DNA from: Pedobacter soli
GTDB taxonomy: Bacteria; Bacteroidota; Bacteroidia; Sphingobacteriales; Sphingobacteriaceae
DNA: 64,000 nt
Assembly (NCBI RefSeq): GCF_900101435.1
Contig: NZ_FMZH01000003.1
Coordinates: forward strand, 525,824-589,823
Direction of reading: 5' to 3'
The notes beneath the pieces are model-generated. The model had not been told where the DNA came from and did not search any database. It saw only the letters and a program-made list of their open reading frames with translations. The stretch's first letter is position 1, and each line of letters starts with the position of its first letter. Shown here in pieces: positions 1 to 9,682 of the stretch. The position numbers and the translations under genes were made by a program.

Positions 1-3000
1 CCAGTTCAGGGACGATGTTGTTTGGCGAAACCCTGATCACCACCGGTATGGCGTTTGCAATACCACAAGCATTCCTGGCGGTCATGTTTACGGTAAAATC
101 TTTTACTACTAATGTTCTAAAGACGTGACTTACGGTTTGTCTGTCGGCATAGGTCTCAGGAGCACTACCATCACCAAAATCGTAGGTGTAAGTGGTGCCG
201 GTGCTCTCTGGTCCGGTATTGGTAAAGTTAACCTGTAAATCAGCGCAGCCTGTAGTTTTATCGGGAGAGAACAAGGCAACAGGTTTGGCATGTACAATAA
301 CTGTCGCAGCCGTTACAACCGGTGGACCGCAGGGTGAGGTTGTTGTTAGCGTAATATTATAGGTTTTGTCTTTTCCGCTTGGATCAGCCAGGAAAGTTAT
401 TGCTGCAGGCTGGGCGAGTGTAGAAGATTGGCCATTGCCGAAATCCCATTTATAAGTTGCGCCATTAAGCGGCGTGGTGGTATTGGTAAAAGTAACGCCA
501 AGCGGTCCGCAACCTTCGGTGGTACTTTGTGTAAAAGATGGCGTAACAATTGGTAGAGTTGTAAATACCTCTGTCTTTTCGTCAGAGTTACAGCCCAGGC
601 TGCTGGTTACCACAAGTTTTATGTTTACGCTTTCGTTGCCATTGGTAATGGTATAACCGGGAAAGGTAGAACCGGTTCCAATTTGTACATTGTTGGCAAA
701 CCAGGTATATACGGCATTGCGATCGGGATATAATGTAGCGGCAACATTGGTTGCATCGAGTTTAAAAGGAGCACAGCCCGTGTTGGTGGTGTAGGTTATT
801 TCGGCTTTGGCATGTGGGTTTACCGTTATTTTAATCTCGTTACTCAAATTACCCGAGCAGGCTCCGCTAGCTACCACGCGTCGATAATAAATGGTAACTG
901 TTGGCGTTGGCGGGTTAAAGCTCATGCTTGTAGCACCCAATACATCGCTCCAGGCCGTTCCGTTAATACTTGATTGCCATTGGTAAGTGTAGGTTCCGCT
1001 ACCGCCTGTTGGGGTAGAACCCGTAAGTGGTGCAGCTGTGGCGCCTATGCAAATGTTTTGATCAGCACTAATGGTATTGTTGGTTAAGCCCGGCAATACA
1101 GTAATTTGTACTGAATTACTTATTGAGGTACAAATCGTGCTGTTTACTAACCGCCTGAAATAAGTAGATACGTTAGCCGTTGTGTTTAAATCTTTACCAA
1201 TGGCCGAAGGAATATTCACCCAGGTACTACCGTCGGCACTGCTTTGCCATTGGTAAGCATAAGTGCCTGTTCCGCCTGTAGGTACATCGCCTGTAATGGT
1301 AATGTTTTGGCCTGCACAAATGGGAGTAGCCGATGCATTAATGGTATTGATAACCGGTGGATAATAGGTAATGGTTACATCATCAGTAGAAGGAGGGCAG
1401 CCACCAAAACCGGTAATCGTCCACCTGAAAGTATAATTTTGGCCTGATACAAGACCGGTAACAGCTGTATTGAATAGAGTAGCGTCGGCAAGCACTACCC
1501 CGGTTTGGCCGGAGGTTAAGGTCCAGCTACCTGTATTTGGAGCAGGATTATTCCCGCTTAAAGTAATACCATTACCACTGCAGAGGCTTTGGTCAGTTCC
1601 TGCATTGGCCGTAACAGTACCCGGGTTTACGGTAATGGTGGTTACCGTAGAAAGGGCTTCTGCACAGCTTCCGCTTTGTACTACCGCGCGGAATTGAGTA
1701 GTAATGGTAAGGTTGCTAAAGACATAAGGATTTGCTGTTGAAGCAACTGTCGACCAGTTTGTGCCATTGTCAACCGAGCGCTCCCAACGGATGATGTTAC
1801 CCACCTGCCCGCTTAGTGTTATATTACCTCCATTGGCGCCCGAGCAAACACTGGCATCACTACCAGTAGTACCGCCTGCACTGAGCGGGTTAACTGTAAG
1901 CTGTACATCATCACTCGAGCTCGAACAGCCAGCATCGCTGATGGTCCAGCGCAATACGTAGGTGTTGCCCGCGGCTAAACCCGAAATTAGGGTATTGTTT
2001 TGGGTATCATCAGCAAAGATTATGGTGGTTGGCGCTGATACGATTGTCCACTTACCGGTTCCTACAACAGGGCTGTTTCCTTTTAAGGTATAGGTGCTTT
2101 GGTTGCAGATGGCTTCATCAGGGCCAGCGTTGGCCAATGTCGCACCAGGCAATACGGTTATGGTTACAGTAGCAGGAGTACCCGGGCAACCATTGGCAGA
2201 TACCGGTGTAACGGTATAGGTTACGGTTCCGGCGCTGGTGCCCGAATTGGTTAAAATGTCATTAATCTGGTTACTGGCAGAGGCAACCGGTCTGTTGCTG
2301 TTACCGGTTATGGCACCCGTTATGGTACTGGTATAAGTGTAATTTACGCCACTTAGGTTTGTCGAAAGGGTTATGGCAGCAGTAGTAGCATTACAAATAC
2401 TGGTGTTTTGTGGCGTTGCGGTAGCTATTGGGTTAGGGGTAATAGTTACCACCAGGTTAAAAGGTGTACCGTCGCAACCGTCTTTATGTGGTACAATTAT
2501 ATAAGTAACCACGGCGTCGGTGCTGGCATCGGTATCGGTAATCATATCATTAATAGCACCGCTTCCGCTTGGGCTATAGCCTGTTGCATTCGGCGTTCCA
2601 GTGGCTGTCCAGGTGTAGGTAACACCAGTTATAGCCGAGGTAGGGGTGTAAGCCACACTTTTTCCGGTACAGATGGTTTTTGTTGCTGCACTGGTAACGT
2701 TGATGTTTTGCTTAATGGTTAAAATAATATCATCGTCTATCTGGTTGCAAGGTGCTGGCAAAGTGGTTGTGGCGCGCAATTTTAAAGTTACCGTTCCTGC
2801 TGCTTTTTCGGCGGCTGATGGTGTGTAAACTGCGTTCAGATCGTTCCTTCCCGGGCTAAAGGTTCCTGTACCACCCACCCAGGTTTGACTTGAAGTAGTG
2901 CCTGTTACTGCGCCAGCCAGTGTAAAGCTGGGATCGTTAAAACAGATGCTTTGATCAGGGCCCGCATTAACCACAGGCGCAGTGCTGAATGTCAGGATTT

Positions 3001-4882
3001 GAGTATCGGTTGCAGTTCCGCAGTTATTTTTGTGGGTTACCGTAACGGTATAAGTATCGTAACTATCAAATCTGATAGATGGATATTTAGAATTGGCTGT
3101 AGTACCACCGGTAAAACTGTAAGTGCCCGATCCGGCAGCGCTAACTGTCCAAGTGTAGGTATCAGACAGGTCTTTTGATGTACCCGTAAGGGTGGTTTTG
3201 GTTGGGCCCGTAGTGGTATTGTTAAAATCGTATGTAGATAAATTACAAACCGTAATATCGGGTGAAAGGGTTGCGGTAGGTGTTGCATTTACCACTACGG
3301 TTTGTGCAGGCGTAGTTACCAGGCCGCATGAAGGTGTAGTAATGCTTAAGGTAATGGTGTAAATACCCGGATTGGTAAAATTAAACTCGGGCTCCTTACT
3401 GCTTGCACTGGTACCATTGGCATAAGTTACCGCCGGTGTTACCGACCACGAATAGGTATTGGCAGCGTTACAAATGTTATCCAACACCGATTTATCGGTT
3501 GGTTTTAATGTGCCTGGTGCGCAAATGGTTGTTGCAGGTAAGGTAAAATCTGGTTTTGGAGGATCCTGAATGCAGATTTTCATTTCAACCGGATCGGCAT
3601 TACAGGCTCCTGAGCTACTCGATTCTAAACGAATGGTATGCTCTCCGTGTGTAAGGAATTTATATACAAAGTTGAAAGATTTTGGCTGGTTAACCTCCTG
3701 GATTACGCCATCAACATACCAGTTGTAAGTTACATTATTGGGGGTACAACCGAGTGTGTTAGTATTTGGGTTTTCGCCTAAAACAGAGGTGTTAACAAAG
3801 GTAATATTGGTATTCGTACAGCCCGGAGTATTGAAAGTAAATGAATTTATAGGTTTCACAACCACTTTAGCCGAGGAAGAAACTGGTGTGCCCACGGTAC
3901 CACAAAAGGCATTTGATACATTTATGGAAACATCAAAAGCGTTGAAAATAGTTCCAGCGCTTGAAGTAGAAACACTTCCGCACGAAGACTTGGTATAGGC
4001 GTGCTGTACTTTCCCGCCTAAACTTTTAATATCGCATAAAGTGTAAGTCGTAGTCGTCTGATCGCCCCAGTTAATCGTATAAACATCGCCCGGGAAATTG
4101 TTCTGTATTCCGGCTGCCGAAGTTATATCCACATTAAATTCAAGGTAGCCCATTGGCAAGCAAACCACATTATTTCCGGATGTACCGAAAGCTGTAATTG
4201 TTTTATTATTAATCAATAAATAAGCCTTGGTACCCACAGTACCATTGGGCATTACTGCTTTGGCCATAATGGTGTAATGTACCTGCTGGGCTGTGAAATT
4301 CTGTATCGCTGTTGGAAAAGGAATTACGGTCGGGCTCCCTCCGTTTACTTCATCAGTAATTACTGCCGTTACAGTACTGGTTGCGGTCGATTCATTTTTA
4401 ATGAAGAAAGAGTTATCTGGCTTGCTGATACAGGTACCAAAAGTTTCGGTATTAGCGGCATTCAGATAGGTTGAGGTTAATTTCGCTTCAACTGCCGGGC
4501 CGGCTTTAACTTCAAATGCGTTAGATGGCATACTTGCTGATGCCGGACTGGTTGACTTTACCCTCACCATATAACCTGTACCCGGCGTAAGCCCGGCAGG
4601 TAACACGCCATTGATATAAGTACTATAAAAACCGGTGTAAGTACCGATCAGGGTTTCTGCTGCAAAGCTTCCGTTCTGGTCGGAAAGATAAAGCTGAAAC
4701 TGGTTTCCTTGTGTGGCGCAGCCCGAAGTTATGGTGAATGGCACAGCAATAGTACTACCCGGAGTAAAGGGGCCGGCATCAACTGCACCAATATTAATCT
4801 GCGAAAAACATACTGACGTGTAAAACAATGCCCCAAAAAACAGGACAAAACAATGCCATTTCCTTTTACAGCGAATCTTCAT
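1..4882 (-). CDS. Giant secreted PKD/Ig-like repeat protein, 5' part only (C-terminus off the left edge)
   Basis: An uninterrupted minus-strand frame of about 1627 codons runs from an ATG at 4882 off the left edge. The N-terminus is a signal peptide: basic start, hydrophobic core, and a likely cut after CFSQ near residue 28. After that come many Ig-like/PKD units. Visible marks are NWGDQTTTTYTL, YKWDFGNGQSS and YTYDFGDGS (the PKD W/Y-DFGDG core), recurring NAGPDQSIC/NAGPDEAIC/NAGTDQSLC starts, and two copies of a YQWQSS...W module. Cys pairs are frequent. Such proteins in Bacteroidota are usually exported by the type IX system and end in a gliding-type sorting domain; that end is not in the window, so this part is inference. 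It is probably an adhesin or surface filament. The gene stands alone, with groEL terminating upstream of it. Confidence 0.85.
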   Translation of the reverse strand, partial: MKIRCKRKWHCFVLFFGALFYTSVCFSQINIGAVDAGPFTPGSTIAVPFTITSGCATQGNQFQLYLSDQNGSFAAETLIGTYTGFYSTYINGVLPAGLTPGTGYMVRVKSTSPASASMPSNAFEVKAGPAVEAKLTSTYLNAANTETFGTCISKPDNSFFIKNESTATSTVTAVITDEVNGGSPTVIPFPTAIQNFTAQQVHYTIMAKAVMPNGTVGTKAYLLINNKTITAFGTSGNNVVCLPMGYLEFNVDITSAAGIQNNFPGDVYTINWGDQTTTTYTLCDIKSLGGKVQHAYTKSSCGSVSTSSAGTIFNAFDVSINVSNAFCGTVGTPVSSSAKVVVKPINSFTFNTPGCTNTNITFVNTSVLGENPNTNTLGCTPNNVTYNWYVDGVIQEVNQPKSFNFVYKFLTHGEHTIRLESSSSGACNADPVEMKICIQDPPKPDFTLPATTICAPGTLKPTDKSVLDNICNAANTYSWSVTPAVTYANGTSASSKEPEFNFTNPGIYTITLSITTPSCGLVTTPAQTVVVNATPTATLSPDITVCNLSTYDFNNTTTGPTKTTLTGTSKDLSDTYTWTVSAAGSGTYSFTGGTTANSKYPSIRFDSYDTYTVTVTHKNNCGTATDTQILTFSTAPVVNAGPDQSICFNDPSFTLAGAVTGTTSSQTWVGGTGTFSPGRNDLNAVYTPSAAEKAAGTVTLKLRATTTLPAPCNQIDDDIILTIKQNINVTSAATKTICTGKSVAYTPTSAITGVTYTWTATGTPNATGYSPSGSGAINDMITDTDASTDAVVTYIIVPHKDGCDGTPFNLVVTITPNPIATATPQNTSICNATTAAITLSTNLSGVNYTYTSTITGAITGNSNRPVASASNQINDILTNSGTSAGTVTYTVTPVSANGCPGTPATVTITVLPGATLANAGPDEAICNQSTYTLKGNSPVVGTGKWTIVSAPTTIIFADDTQNNTLISGLAAGNTYVLRWTISDAGCSSSSDDVQLTVNPLSAGGTTGSDASVCSGANGGNITLSGQVGNIIRWERSVDNGTNWSTVASTANPYVFSNLTITTQFRAVVQSGSCAEALSTVTTITVNPGTVTANAGTDQSLCSGNGITLSGNNPAPNTGSWTLTSGQTGVVLADATLFNTAVTGLVSGQNYTFRWTITGFGGCPPSTDDVTITYYPPVINTINASATPICAGQNITITGDVPTGGTGTYAYQWQSSADGSTWVNIPSAIGKDLNTTANVSTYFRRLVNSTICTSISNSVQITVLPGLTNNTISADQNICIGATAAPLTGSTPTGGSGTYTYQWQSSINGTAWSDVLGATSMSFNPPTPTVTIYYRRVVASGACSGNLSNEIKITVNPHAKAEITYTTNTGCAPFKLDATNVAATLYPDRNAVYTWFANNVQIGTGSTFPGYTITNGNESVNIKLVVTSSLGCNSDEKTEVFTTLPIVTPSFTQSTTEGCGPLGVTFTNTTTPLNGATYKWDFGNGQSSTLAQPAAITFLADPSGKDKTYNITLTTTSPCGPPVVTAATVIVHAKPVALFSPDKTTGCADLQVNFTNTGPESTGTTYTYDFGDGSAPETYADRQTVSHVFRTLVVKDFTVNMTARNACGIANAIPVVIRVSPNNIVPEL

Positions 4883-5183
4883 AAATCTCTAACACTGGGG
4901 AATGATTTTATTACGCGTTGTAAGTTCTGCTTTGGGAAACTTACTTTATCTGGCCTCACAGATTAAGATGAATGCCAGAATGGGATTCGCAAATAAATAT
5001 TCGTTGCAAAGAACGTAATTTTTGCATTACAACCGCAAAATTTTACACCAACATTAACTAAATGAGCAGGTTATAGGCGCTCTTAAATCTGGTTTCAGGC
5101 AGGTAAAGGGCATAAAAAACCCCCAAGGCTTGATCTCCTTGAGGGCATATTTTTACACGAAATCGTTTCGTTATGGATTGGTA
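4883..5183. other. Intergenic stretch between groEL and the PKD gene
   Basis: About 300 bases without a convincing gene. It holds the groEL terminator (5113-5146) and the A/T-rich leader of the PKD gene. On the minus strand there is a TTTG followed about 21 bases later by GTTCTTTG, a poor match to the Bacteroidota -33/-7 promoter, so no promoter is called. Confidence 0.6.
5113..5146 (-). terminator. Rho-independent terminator of groEL
   Basis: On the minus strand a 9-bp stem (CCCTCAAGG with CCTTGGGGG, one G-U pair) with an 8-base loop is followed directly by TTTTTT. It lies about 40 bases past the groEL stop codon. Confidence 0.85.
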
Positions 5184-6818
5184 TTACATCATACCACCCA
5201 TACCGCCGCCACCCATTGGAGGCATTGGAGCACCACCTTCTTCAGGTTCGTCTGCTAAAACAACTTCTGTGGTTAATAACATTGCTGCAATAGATGCTGC
5301 ATTTTCTAAAGCTACACGGCTTACTTTAGTTGGATCGATAACACCTGCACCAATTAAGTTTTCGTAAGCACCTGTGCGTGCATTGTAACCGAAATCAGCA
5401 GTACCTTCTTTAACTTTTTGTACTACGATAGAACCTTCAATACCTGCGTTTTCGCAAATCTGACGTAATGGCTCTTCAATAGCACGGCGGATGATCTGGA
5501 TACCCGTGTTTTCATCTTCGTTAATACCTTTTAAATCAGCGATAGAAGCTACAGCGCGGATGAAAGCTACACCACCACCAGCAACAATACCTTCTTCTAC
5601 AGCCGCACGGGTTGCATGTAAAGCATCATCAACACGGTCTTTTTTCTCTTTCATTTCAACCTCACTTGCCGCACCAACGTAAAGTACTGCAACACCGCCA
5701 GCTAATTTAGCCAAACGCTCTTGTAATTTTTCTTTATCGTAGTCAGAAGTAGTAGTTTCGATTTGTGCTTTAATCTGGTTAACACGTGCTTTAATATCGT
5801 CAGTGTTACCTGCACCGTTAATTACAGTTGTATTGTCTTTGTCAACAACAACTTTCTCTGCAGAACCTAAGTAAGTTAAATCAGCATTTTCTAATTTATA
5901 ACCTCTTTCTTCAGAAATAACAGTACCACCGGTTAAGATCGCGATGTCTTCTAACATGGCTTTTCTTCTGTCGCCAAAACCTGGAGCTTTAACCGCTACA
6001 ACTTTCAGTGAACCACGGATTTTATTTACTACTAAAGTAGCTAAAGCTTCGCCATCTAAATCTTCAGAAATGATTACCAATGGTTTACCAGTTTGAACAG
6101 TTTTTTCTAAAACCGGCAACAATTCTTTCATGTTGCTGATTTTTTTGTCGTAGATTAAAATGTAAGGGCTGTCTAATTCAGCTTCCATTTTATCTGCATT
6201 GGTAACGAAGTATGGAGATAAATAACCTCTGTCAAACTGCATACCTTCTACTGTTTTTACTTCAGTTTCAGTACCTTTTGCTTCTTCAACAGTAATTACA
6301 CCATCTTTACCAACTTTGCTCATGGCCTCAGCAATTAAGGCACCGATTACCTCGTCGTTATTAGCTGAAATAGAAGCAACTTGTTTAATTTTGTTGTTGT
6401 CTTCGCCAACAGTTTGCGATTGAGTTTTTAAGTTTTCTACAACAGCAGCAACCGCTTTATCAATACCACGTTTTAAATCCATTGGGTTTGCACCAGCAGC
6501 AACGTTTTTAATACCGGTAGTAATAATGGCCTGTGCTAAAACGGTAGCAGTAGTAGTACCATCACCAGCAATGTCAGCTGTTTTAGAAGCTACTTCTTTC
6601 ACCATTTGAGCACCCATGTTCTCAACTGCATCTTTTAATTCGATTTCTTTAGCAACAGTAACACCATCTTTGGTGATAGCTGGTGAGCCGAATTTTTTAT
6701 CGATAATTACGTTACGTCCTTTTGGACCTAAAGTTACTTTTACTGCGTTAGCCAGGATATCAACACCTCTTTTCAGGGCGTCGCGTGCTTCTACGTTATA
6801 TTTTACTTGTTTAGACAT
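5184..6818 (-). CDS. groL: Chaperonin GroEL (60 kDa)
   Basis: This 544-residue protein has the usual family length. It forms the double-ring ATP-driven folding chamber in the cytoplasm together with GroES. Visible signatures are the N-terminal [19 protein letters not shown], the nucleotide-binding [11 protein letters not shown] near residue 86, [12 protein letters not shown] near residue 400, and the flexible Gly/Met tail ending GGMGGMM. The ATG at 6818 gives the standard MSKQVKYN start. It lies 102 bases downstream of groES on the same strand, the usual groESL order, and has its own terminator. No CIRCE (HrcA) element is visible upstream of the pair. Confidence 0.98.
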   Translation of the reverse strand: MSKQVKYNVEARDALKRGVDILANAVKVTLGPKGRNVIIDKKFGSPAITKDGVTVAKEIELKDAVENMGAQMVKEVASKTADIAGDGTTTATVLAQAIITTGIKNVAAGANPMDLKRGIDKAVAAVVENLKTQSQTVGEDNNKIKQVASISANNDEVIGALIAEAMSKVGKDGVITVEEAKGTETEVKTVEGMQFDRGYLSPYFVTNADKMEAELDSPYILIYDKKISNMKELLPVLEKTVQTGKPLVIISEDLDGEALATLVVNKIRGSLKVVAVKAPGFGDRRKAMLEDIAILTGGTVISEERGYKLENADLTYLGSAEKVVVDKDNTTVINGAGNTDDIKARVNQIKAQIETTTSDYDKEKLQERLAKLAGGVAVLYVGAASEVEMKEKKDRVDDALHATRAAVEEGIVAGGGVAFIRAVASIADLKGINEDENTGIQIIRRAIEEPLRQICENAGIEGSIVVQKVKEGTADFGYNARTGAYENLIGAGVIDPTKVSRVALENAASIAAMLLTTEVVLADEPEEGGAPMPPMGGGGMGGMM

Positions 6819-6920
6819 TTTTAAGAATATTTTTAAATTTTAGTGTTGGCAGGATGAAAAATTTCAATCCTCCGGTTTATATAAATATTACAACATTTGA
6901 GCGTTGCAACATTTCAATTT

Positions 6921-7211
6921 TTATCCTACAACAGCGTAGATATCAGTTTCGCGCATAATCAGGTAATCTTTACCTTCATAAGGGAACTCAGTGCCACCGT
7001 ATTTACCATAAATTACAACATCGCCAACTTTTACGCTAGCTTTTTTACCTTCAGCATCTTCTTCAGAAACTGAAACTACAGTTCCTTTAGATGGTTTTTC
7101 TTTAGCGGTATCAGGGATATACAAACCTGACGCAGTTTTTTCTTCTGCTGCAGCCGGTTCAACGATTACTCTGTTCGAACTGCCAGCAATTGGTTTAAGG
7201 TTTAACGCCAT
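6921..7211 (-). CDS. groS: Co-chaperonin GroES
   Basis: This 96-residue protein is the heptameric lid of the GroEL chamber and has family-typical length. It contains the N-terminal LKPIAGSSNRVIVEPAAAEE segment, a mobile-loop region with SGLYIPDTAKEKPSKG, and the C-terminal YGGTEFPYEGKDYLIMRE. It is the first gene of the groES-groEL unit. The leader is very A/T-rich (runs of T/A between 7212 and 7250), and an imperfect palindrome sits about 85 bases upstream. Confidence 0.97.
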   Translation of the reverse strand: MALNLKPIAGSSNRVIVEPAAAEEKTASGLYIPDTAKEKPSKGTVVSVSEEDAEGKKASVKVGDVVIYGKYGGTEFPYEGKDYLIMRETDIYAVVG

Positions 7212-7293
7212 AACTTTTATTATTTTTTTATTTTGATTTTGTTTTTTTAACTAGGCATACAATTAACACTTTTTATGCCAATAGGTTTTGAGG

Positions 7294-7315
7294 GACAAAT
7301 TTTCACCAAATTGTC
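7294..7315. promoter_or_regulatory. Imperfect palindrome upstream of groES
   Basis: A 22-base inverted repeat with GACAA / TTGTC outer arms and TTT/AAA inner arms; 8 of 11 positions pair. It sits 83-104 bases upstream of the groES ATG and does not resemble CIRCE. It could be a heat-shock operator or a chance A/T-rich palindrome. Confidence 0.3.
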
Positions 7316-7420
7316 AATCTTTTCATGCTAATGGCTTGTGGGCGTGTCAGCATGGCAGTAAGTTTTGGTTTTTGAACACCATAAATAAAGTTTTAAAAGA
7401 CTATTGATCAGTTTGGGCGA

Positions 7421-8185
7421 TTATACATCAATTTTCTCGGTTAAATACTTCCAATACCTTTTGGGCACATGCTGTACATGCAATTTCGTGTTTTTTCTGG
7501 CTACAATGTTAGCACTTTTAAAGTAATCTTTCCAAAGTGTGGCATAAAGTGCTTCATTTTCATCCATAAGACCGGGAGCAGGTTTTTGTTTGTTAATACC
7601 CTCGGCAAAACCTATTGTGATTTCTGACACGGTTTCTAAATTGTAATGCAAACCATATTTTCGCTTTAAATCATAAATTACCCATTGCTGATCGGCGTAA
7701 CGGTTTTTAAAATGACTGGAAATTATGGGCAGTACATTAAAATCGGGGTCAATACTTGCATAAAATAAACCATCACCTGTTTTTTGGAAACGGATAAAGG
7801 CCTCCATCCGGTGCTTTTCGCGTTCCACACTTTTGGCATATTTAGCAAGCGCCATTACATGTTCGTTGCCATAATTACTATCTGCCCCAGCAGCATGTTT
7901 AAAAATATAAACCGAAAATTGAAAGAGGTGATTGTAAGCTTCCGGAATTTCGGATAAATAACTGCAATAAAATTTCCGCAGGCTTGCTTTCGTTAGTTTC
8001 TTTTGAAGCCCTGTCCACACGCGATCTGCTTTTGCAGCATCGGTTATAACCGTAAAACTTTCGGCAAAAGCTTCGGGCTGAAACATTTCGATTGATTTGA
8101 GCACTACTTTACCAGGCTTGCGCTCAAACCATTCAAAAACTGCCGTTAAAAGCCCGGGTAAGGAGCCGTCGAAAATGTAGATCAT
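7421..8185 (-). CDS. DUF4130 protein (TIGR03915-type), partner of a DNA-repair-type radical SAM enzyme
   Basis: A 254-residue soluble protein beginning MIYIFDGSLPGLLTAVFEWF, the hallmark start of the TIGR03915/DUF4130 family. In many genomes this family is fused or linked to a uracil-DNA-glycosylase-like domain and always accompanies a TIGR03916 radical SAM enzyme, which here is the upstream gene. A role in DNA modification or repair has been proposed from that association but the reaction is unknown. The C-terminal part (SHFKNRYADQQWVIYDLKRK, then KQKPAPGLMDENEALY) is the conserved region. No glycosylase domain is attached: the protein stops at the usual DUF4130 length. Confidence 0.85.
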   Translation of the reverse strand: MIYIFDGSLPGLLTAVFEWFERKPGKVVLKSIEMFQPEAFAESFTVITDAAKADRVWTGLQKKLTKASLRKFYCSYLSEIPEAYNHLFQFSVYIFKHAAGADSNYGNEHVMALAKYAKSVEREKHRMEAFIRFQKTGDGLFYASIDPDFNVLPIISSHFKNRYADQQWVIYDLKRKYGLHYNLETVSEITIGFAEGINKQKPAPGLMDENEALYATLWKDYFKSANIVARKNTKLHVQHVPKRYWKYLTEKIDV

Positions 8186-8210
8186 TGGATGTTTTTTATA
8201 TTAAAGAATG

Positions 8211-8318
8211 TCGTCATTGCGAAGCCAGTTTTTCATTGGCAAAAGCAATCTTTTTAGAAAGATTGGCTGTCGATAAAAAGATTGCTTCGTCGGCTGAAAA
8301 GCCTCCTCGCAATTACGA
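8211..8318. repeat. Dispersed palindromic intergenic repeat
   Basis: Outer arms TCGTCATTGCGA (8211-8222) and TCGCAATTACGA (8307-8318) pair with one mismatch. Inner complementary pieces include GCAATCTTTTT with AAAAAGATTGC, plus the small hairpin GCCAGTTTTTCATTGGC. Elements of this CGTCATTGCGA style are widespread between genes in Pedobacter and related Bacteroidota. It lies between the two genes of the radical SAM pair, within a probable operon. Confidence 0.75.
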
Positions 8319-8327
8319 TAATGGGAT

Positions 8328-9584
8328 TTAAAACAAAAGCATCTGGTTATTATCAGTTTTTAAATATTTACTCTTGCTTTCGGCCAGAATAAAAGCCTTT
8401 ATCTGTGTGCCCTGGTAATCTTTTAACTGATAAGGGCTATCGGCGCAAATAATAAAATGTTTGGCTTTATTGTAGGCTATACCTATTTTCTTCAATTGGT
8501 CTATTCTCAGTTTACCAAACTTACGGGCCTGTACAATTTTTTGTGCAGACATTACGCCAATTCCCGGAATGCGCAGAATCATCCTGTAATCGGCCTGGTT
8601 AATGTCAACAGGAAAGTGCTGCATATTGCGAATGGCCCAGCTCAATTTAGGGTCGATATCTACATCGAGATTGGGGTTGGCATCGTTTAAAATTTCCTGA
8701 ACCTTAAAGCCGTAAAAACGCATCAGCCAATCGGTTTGGTACAGCCGGTTTTCTCTTAACAAAGGTGGCTGTGTACCTAAAACAGGCATGCGGCTATCGT
8801 TGCTAATGGGTACATAGCCCGAATAATAAACCCTTTTTAACGAGAAATTTCGGTAAAAGGCATTGGCGGTATACATAATATCTTTGTCGCTCTCAGGAGT
8901 AGCGCCAATAACCATTTGGGTACTTTGTCCCGCCGGCACAAATTTGGGGATGTGTTTAATCAGTTTTTTATCGGCCGAAAATTGTGTTATTTGTTTTTGT
9001 ACAAAGTCGAGGGGTTTAATTACGTCGGCATGGTTTTTTTCGGGTGCCAGCAGTTTCAGCCCGGCTTCGGTGGGCATTTCTAAATTGATACTCATCCGGT
9101 CAGCATATAATCCAGCTTCTTTAATCAACTCGTCGCTGGCACCAGGAATGGTTTTAAGGTGAATATAGCCATTGTAGTTTTGCTCTAAACGCAGTTTTTT
9201 TACCACAAGCAGCAAGCGTTCCATGGTAAAATCGGCATTTTTAAAAATTCCTGAGCTTAAAAACAATCCTTCGATATAATTGCGGCGGTAAAAATTCATG
9301 GTAAGGTCTACCACTTCATCCACTGTAAAAGCGGCACGTTTAATATCATTGCTTTTGCGCGAAACGCAGAACAAACAATCGTAAATGCAATGATTGGTAA
9401 GCAGGATTTTTAATAACGATACACACCTGCCATCTTCGGTATAGGTATGGCAAATGCCCGATACATGGCTGTTGCCAAGACCTTTATTATCATTTTTTCT
9501 TGTGCCGCCGCTCGATGAACAAGAAACATCGTATTTGGCGGCGTCAGCAAGAATATTCAGTTTTTCACGGATACGGTCAGACAT
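8328..9584 (-). CDS. Putative DNA modification/repair radical SAM protein (TIGR03916-type)
   Basis: A 418-residue enzyme if started at the ATG at 9584 (MSDRIREKLNILADAAKYDV); an in-frame TTG 24 bases further up is less likely. It carries the radical-SAM cluster motif C-x3-C-x2-C in NHCIYDCLFC, a TIM-barrel core, and a C-terminal helix-hairpin-helix (LRIPGIGVMSAQKIVQARK), which suggests DNA contact. The early CSSSGGTRKN segment and VSGICH with further Cys are typical of this family. It pairs with the downstream DUF4130 gene, separated by 142 bases that hold a palindromic repeat. Substrate and reaction are not established. Confidence 0.88.
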   Translation of the reverse strand: MSDRIREKLNILADAAKYDVSCSSSGGTRKNDNKGLGNSHVSGICHTYTEDGRCVSLLKILLTNHCIYDCLFCVSRKSNDIKRAAFTVDEVVDLTMNFYRRNYIEGLFLSSGIFKNADFTMERLLLVVKKLRLEQNYNGYIHLKTIPGASDELIKEAGLYADRMSINLEMPTEAGLKLLAPEKNHADVIKPLDFVQKQITQFSADKKLIKHIPKFVPAGQSTQMVIGATPESDKDIMYTANAFYRNFSLKRVYYSGYVPISNDSRMPVLGTQPPLLRENRLYQTDWLMRFYGFKVQEILNDANPNLDVDIDPKLSWAIRNMQHFPVDINQADYRMILRIPGIGVMSAQKIVQARKFGKLRIDQLKKIGIAYNKAKHFIICADSPYQLKDYQGTQIKAFILAESKSKYLKTDNNQMLLF

Positions 9585-9682
9585 AGGATAGCTTTTTAAT
9601 ACTAACAAAGATAGTTAAAAACTAAAAATATTAGTATTTTATCGGTAGTAATCCTATTCTGTTCCGGAATAAAAGGCTTGGA

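Noticed and set aside
474..4474. Many plus-strand open frames opposite the PKD gene
   Set aside because: They are shadows of the long minus-strand frame, with no coherent domains or start signals.
6830..6920. ACAACATTT / GTTGCAACATTTCAA words between groES and groEL, echoed near 16.63-16.68 kb
   Set aside because: Short low-complexity similarity; too little to call a repeat family or regulator.
7212..7420. CIRCE element for HrcA control of groESL
   Set aside because: The TTAGCACTC-N9-GAGTGCTAA pattern is not present; only a different, weak palindrome is seen.
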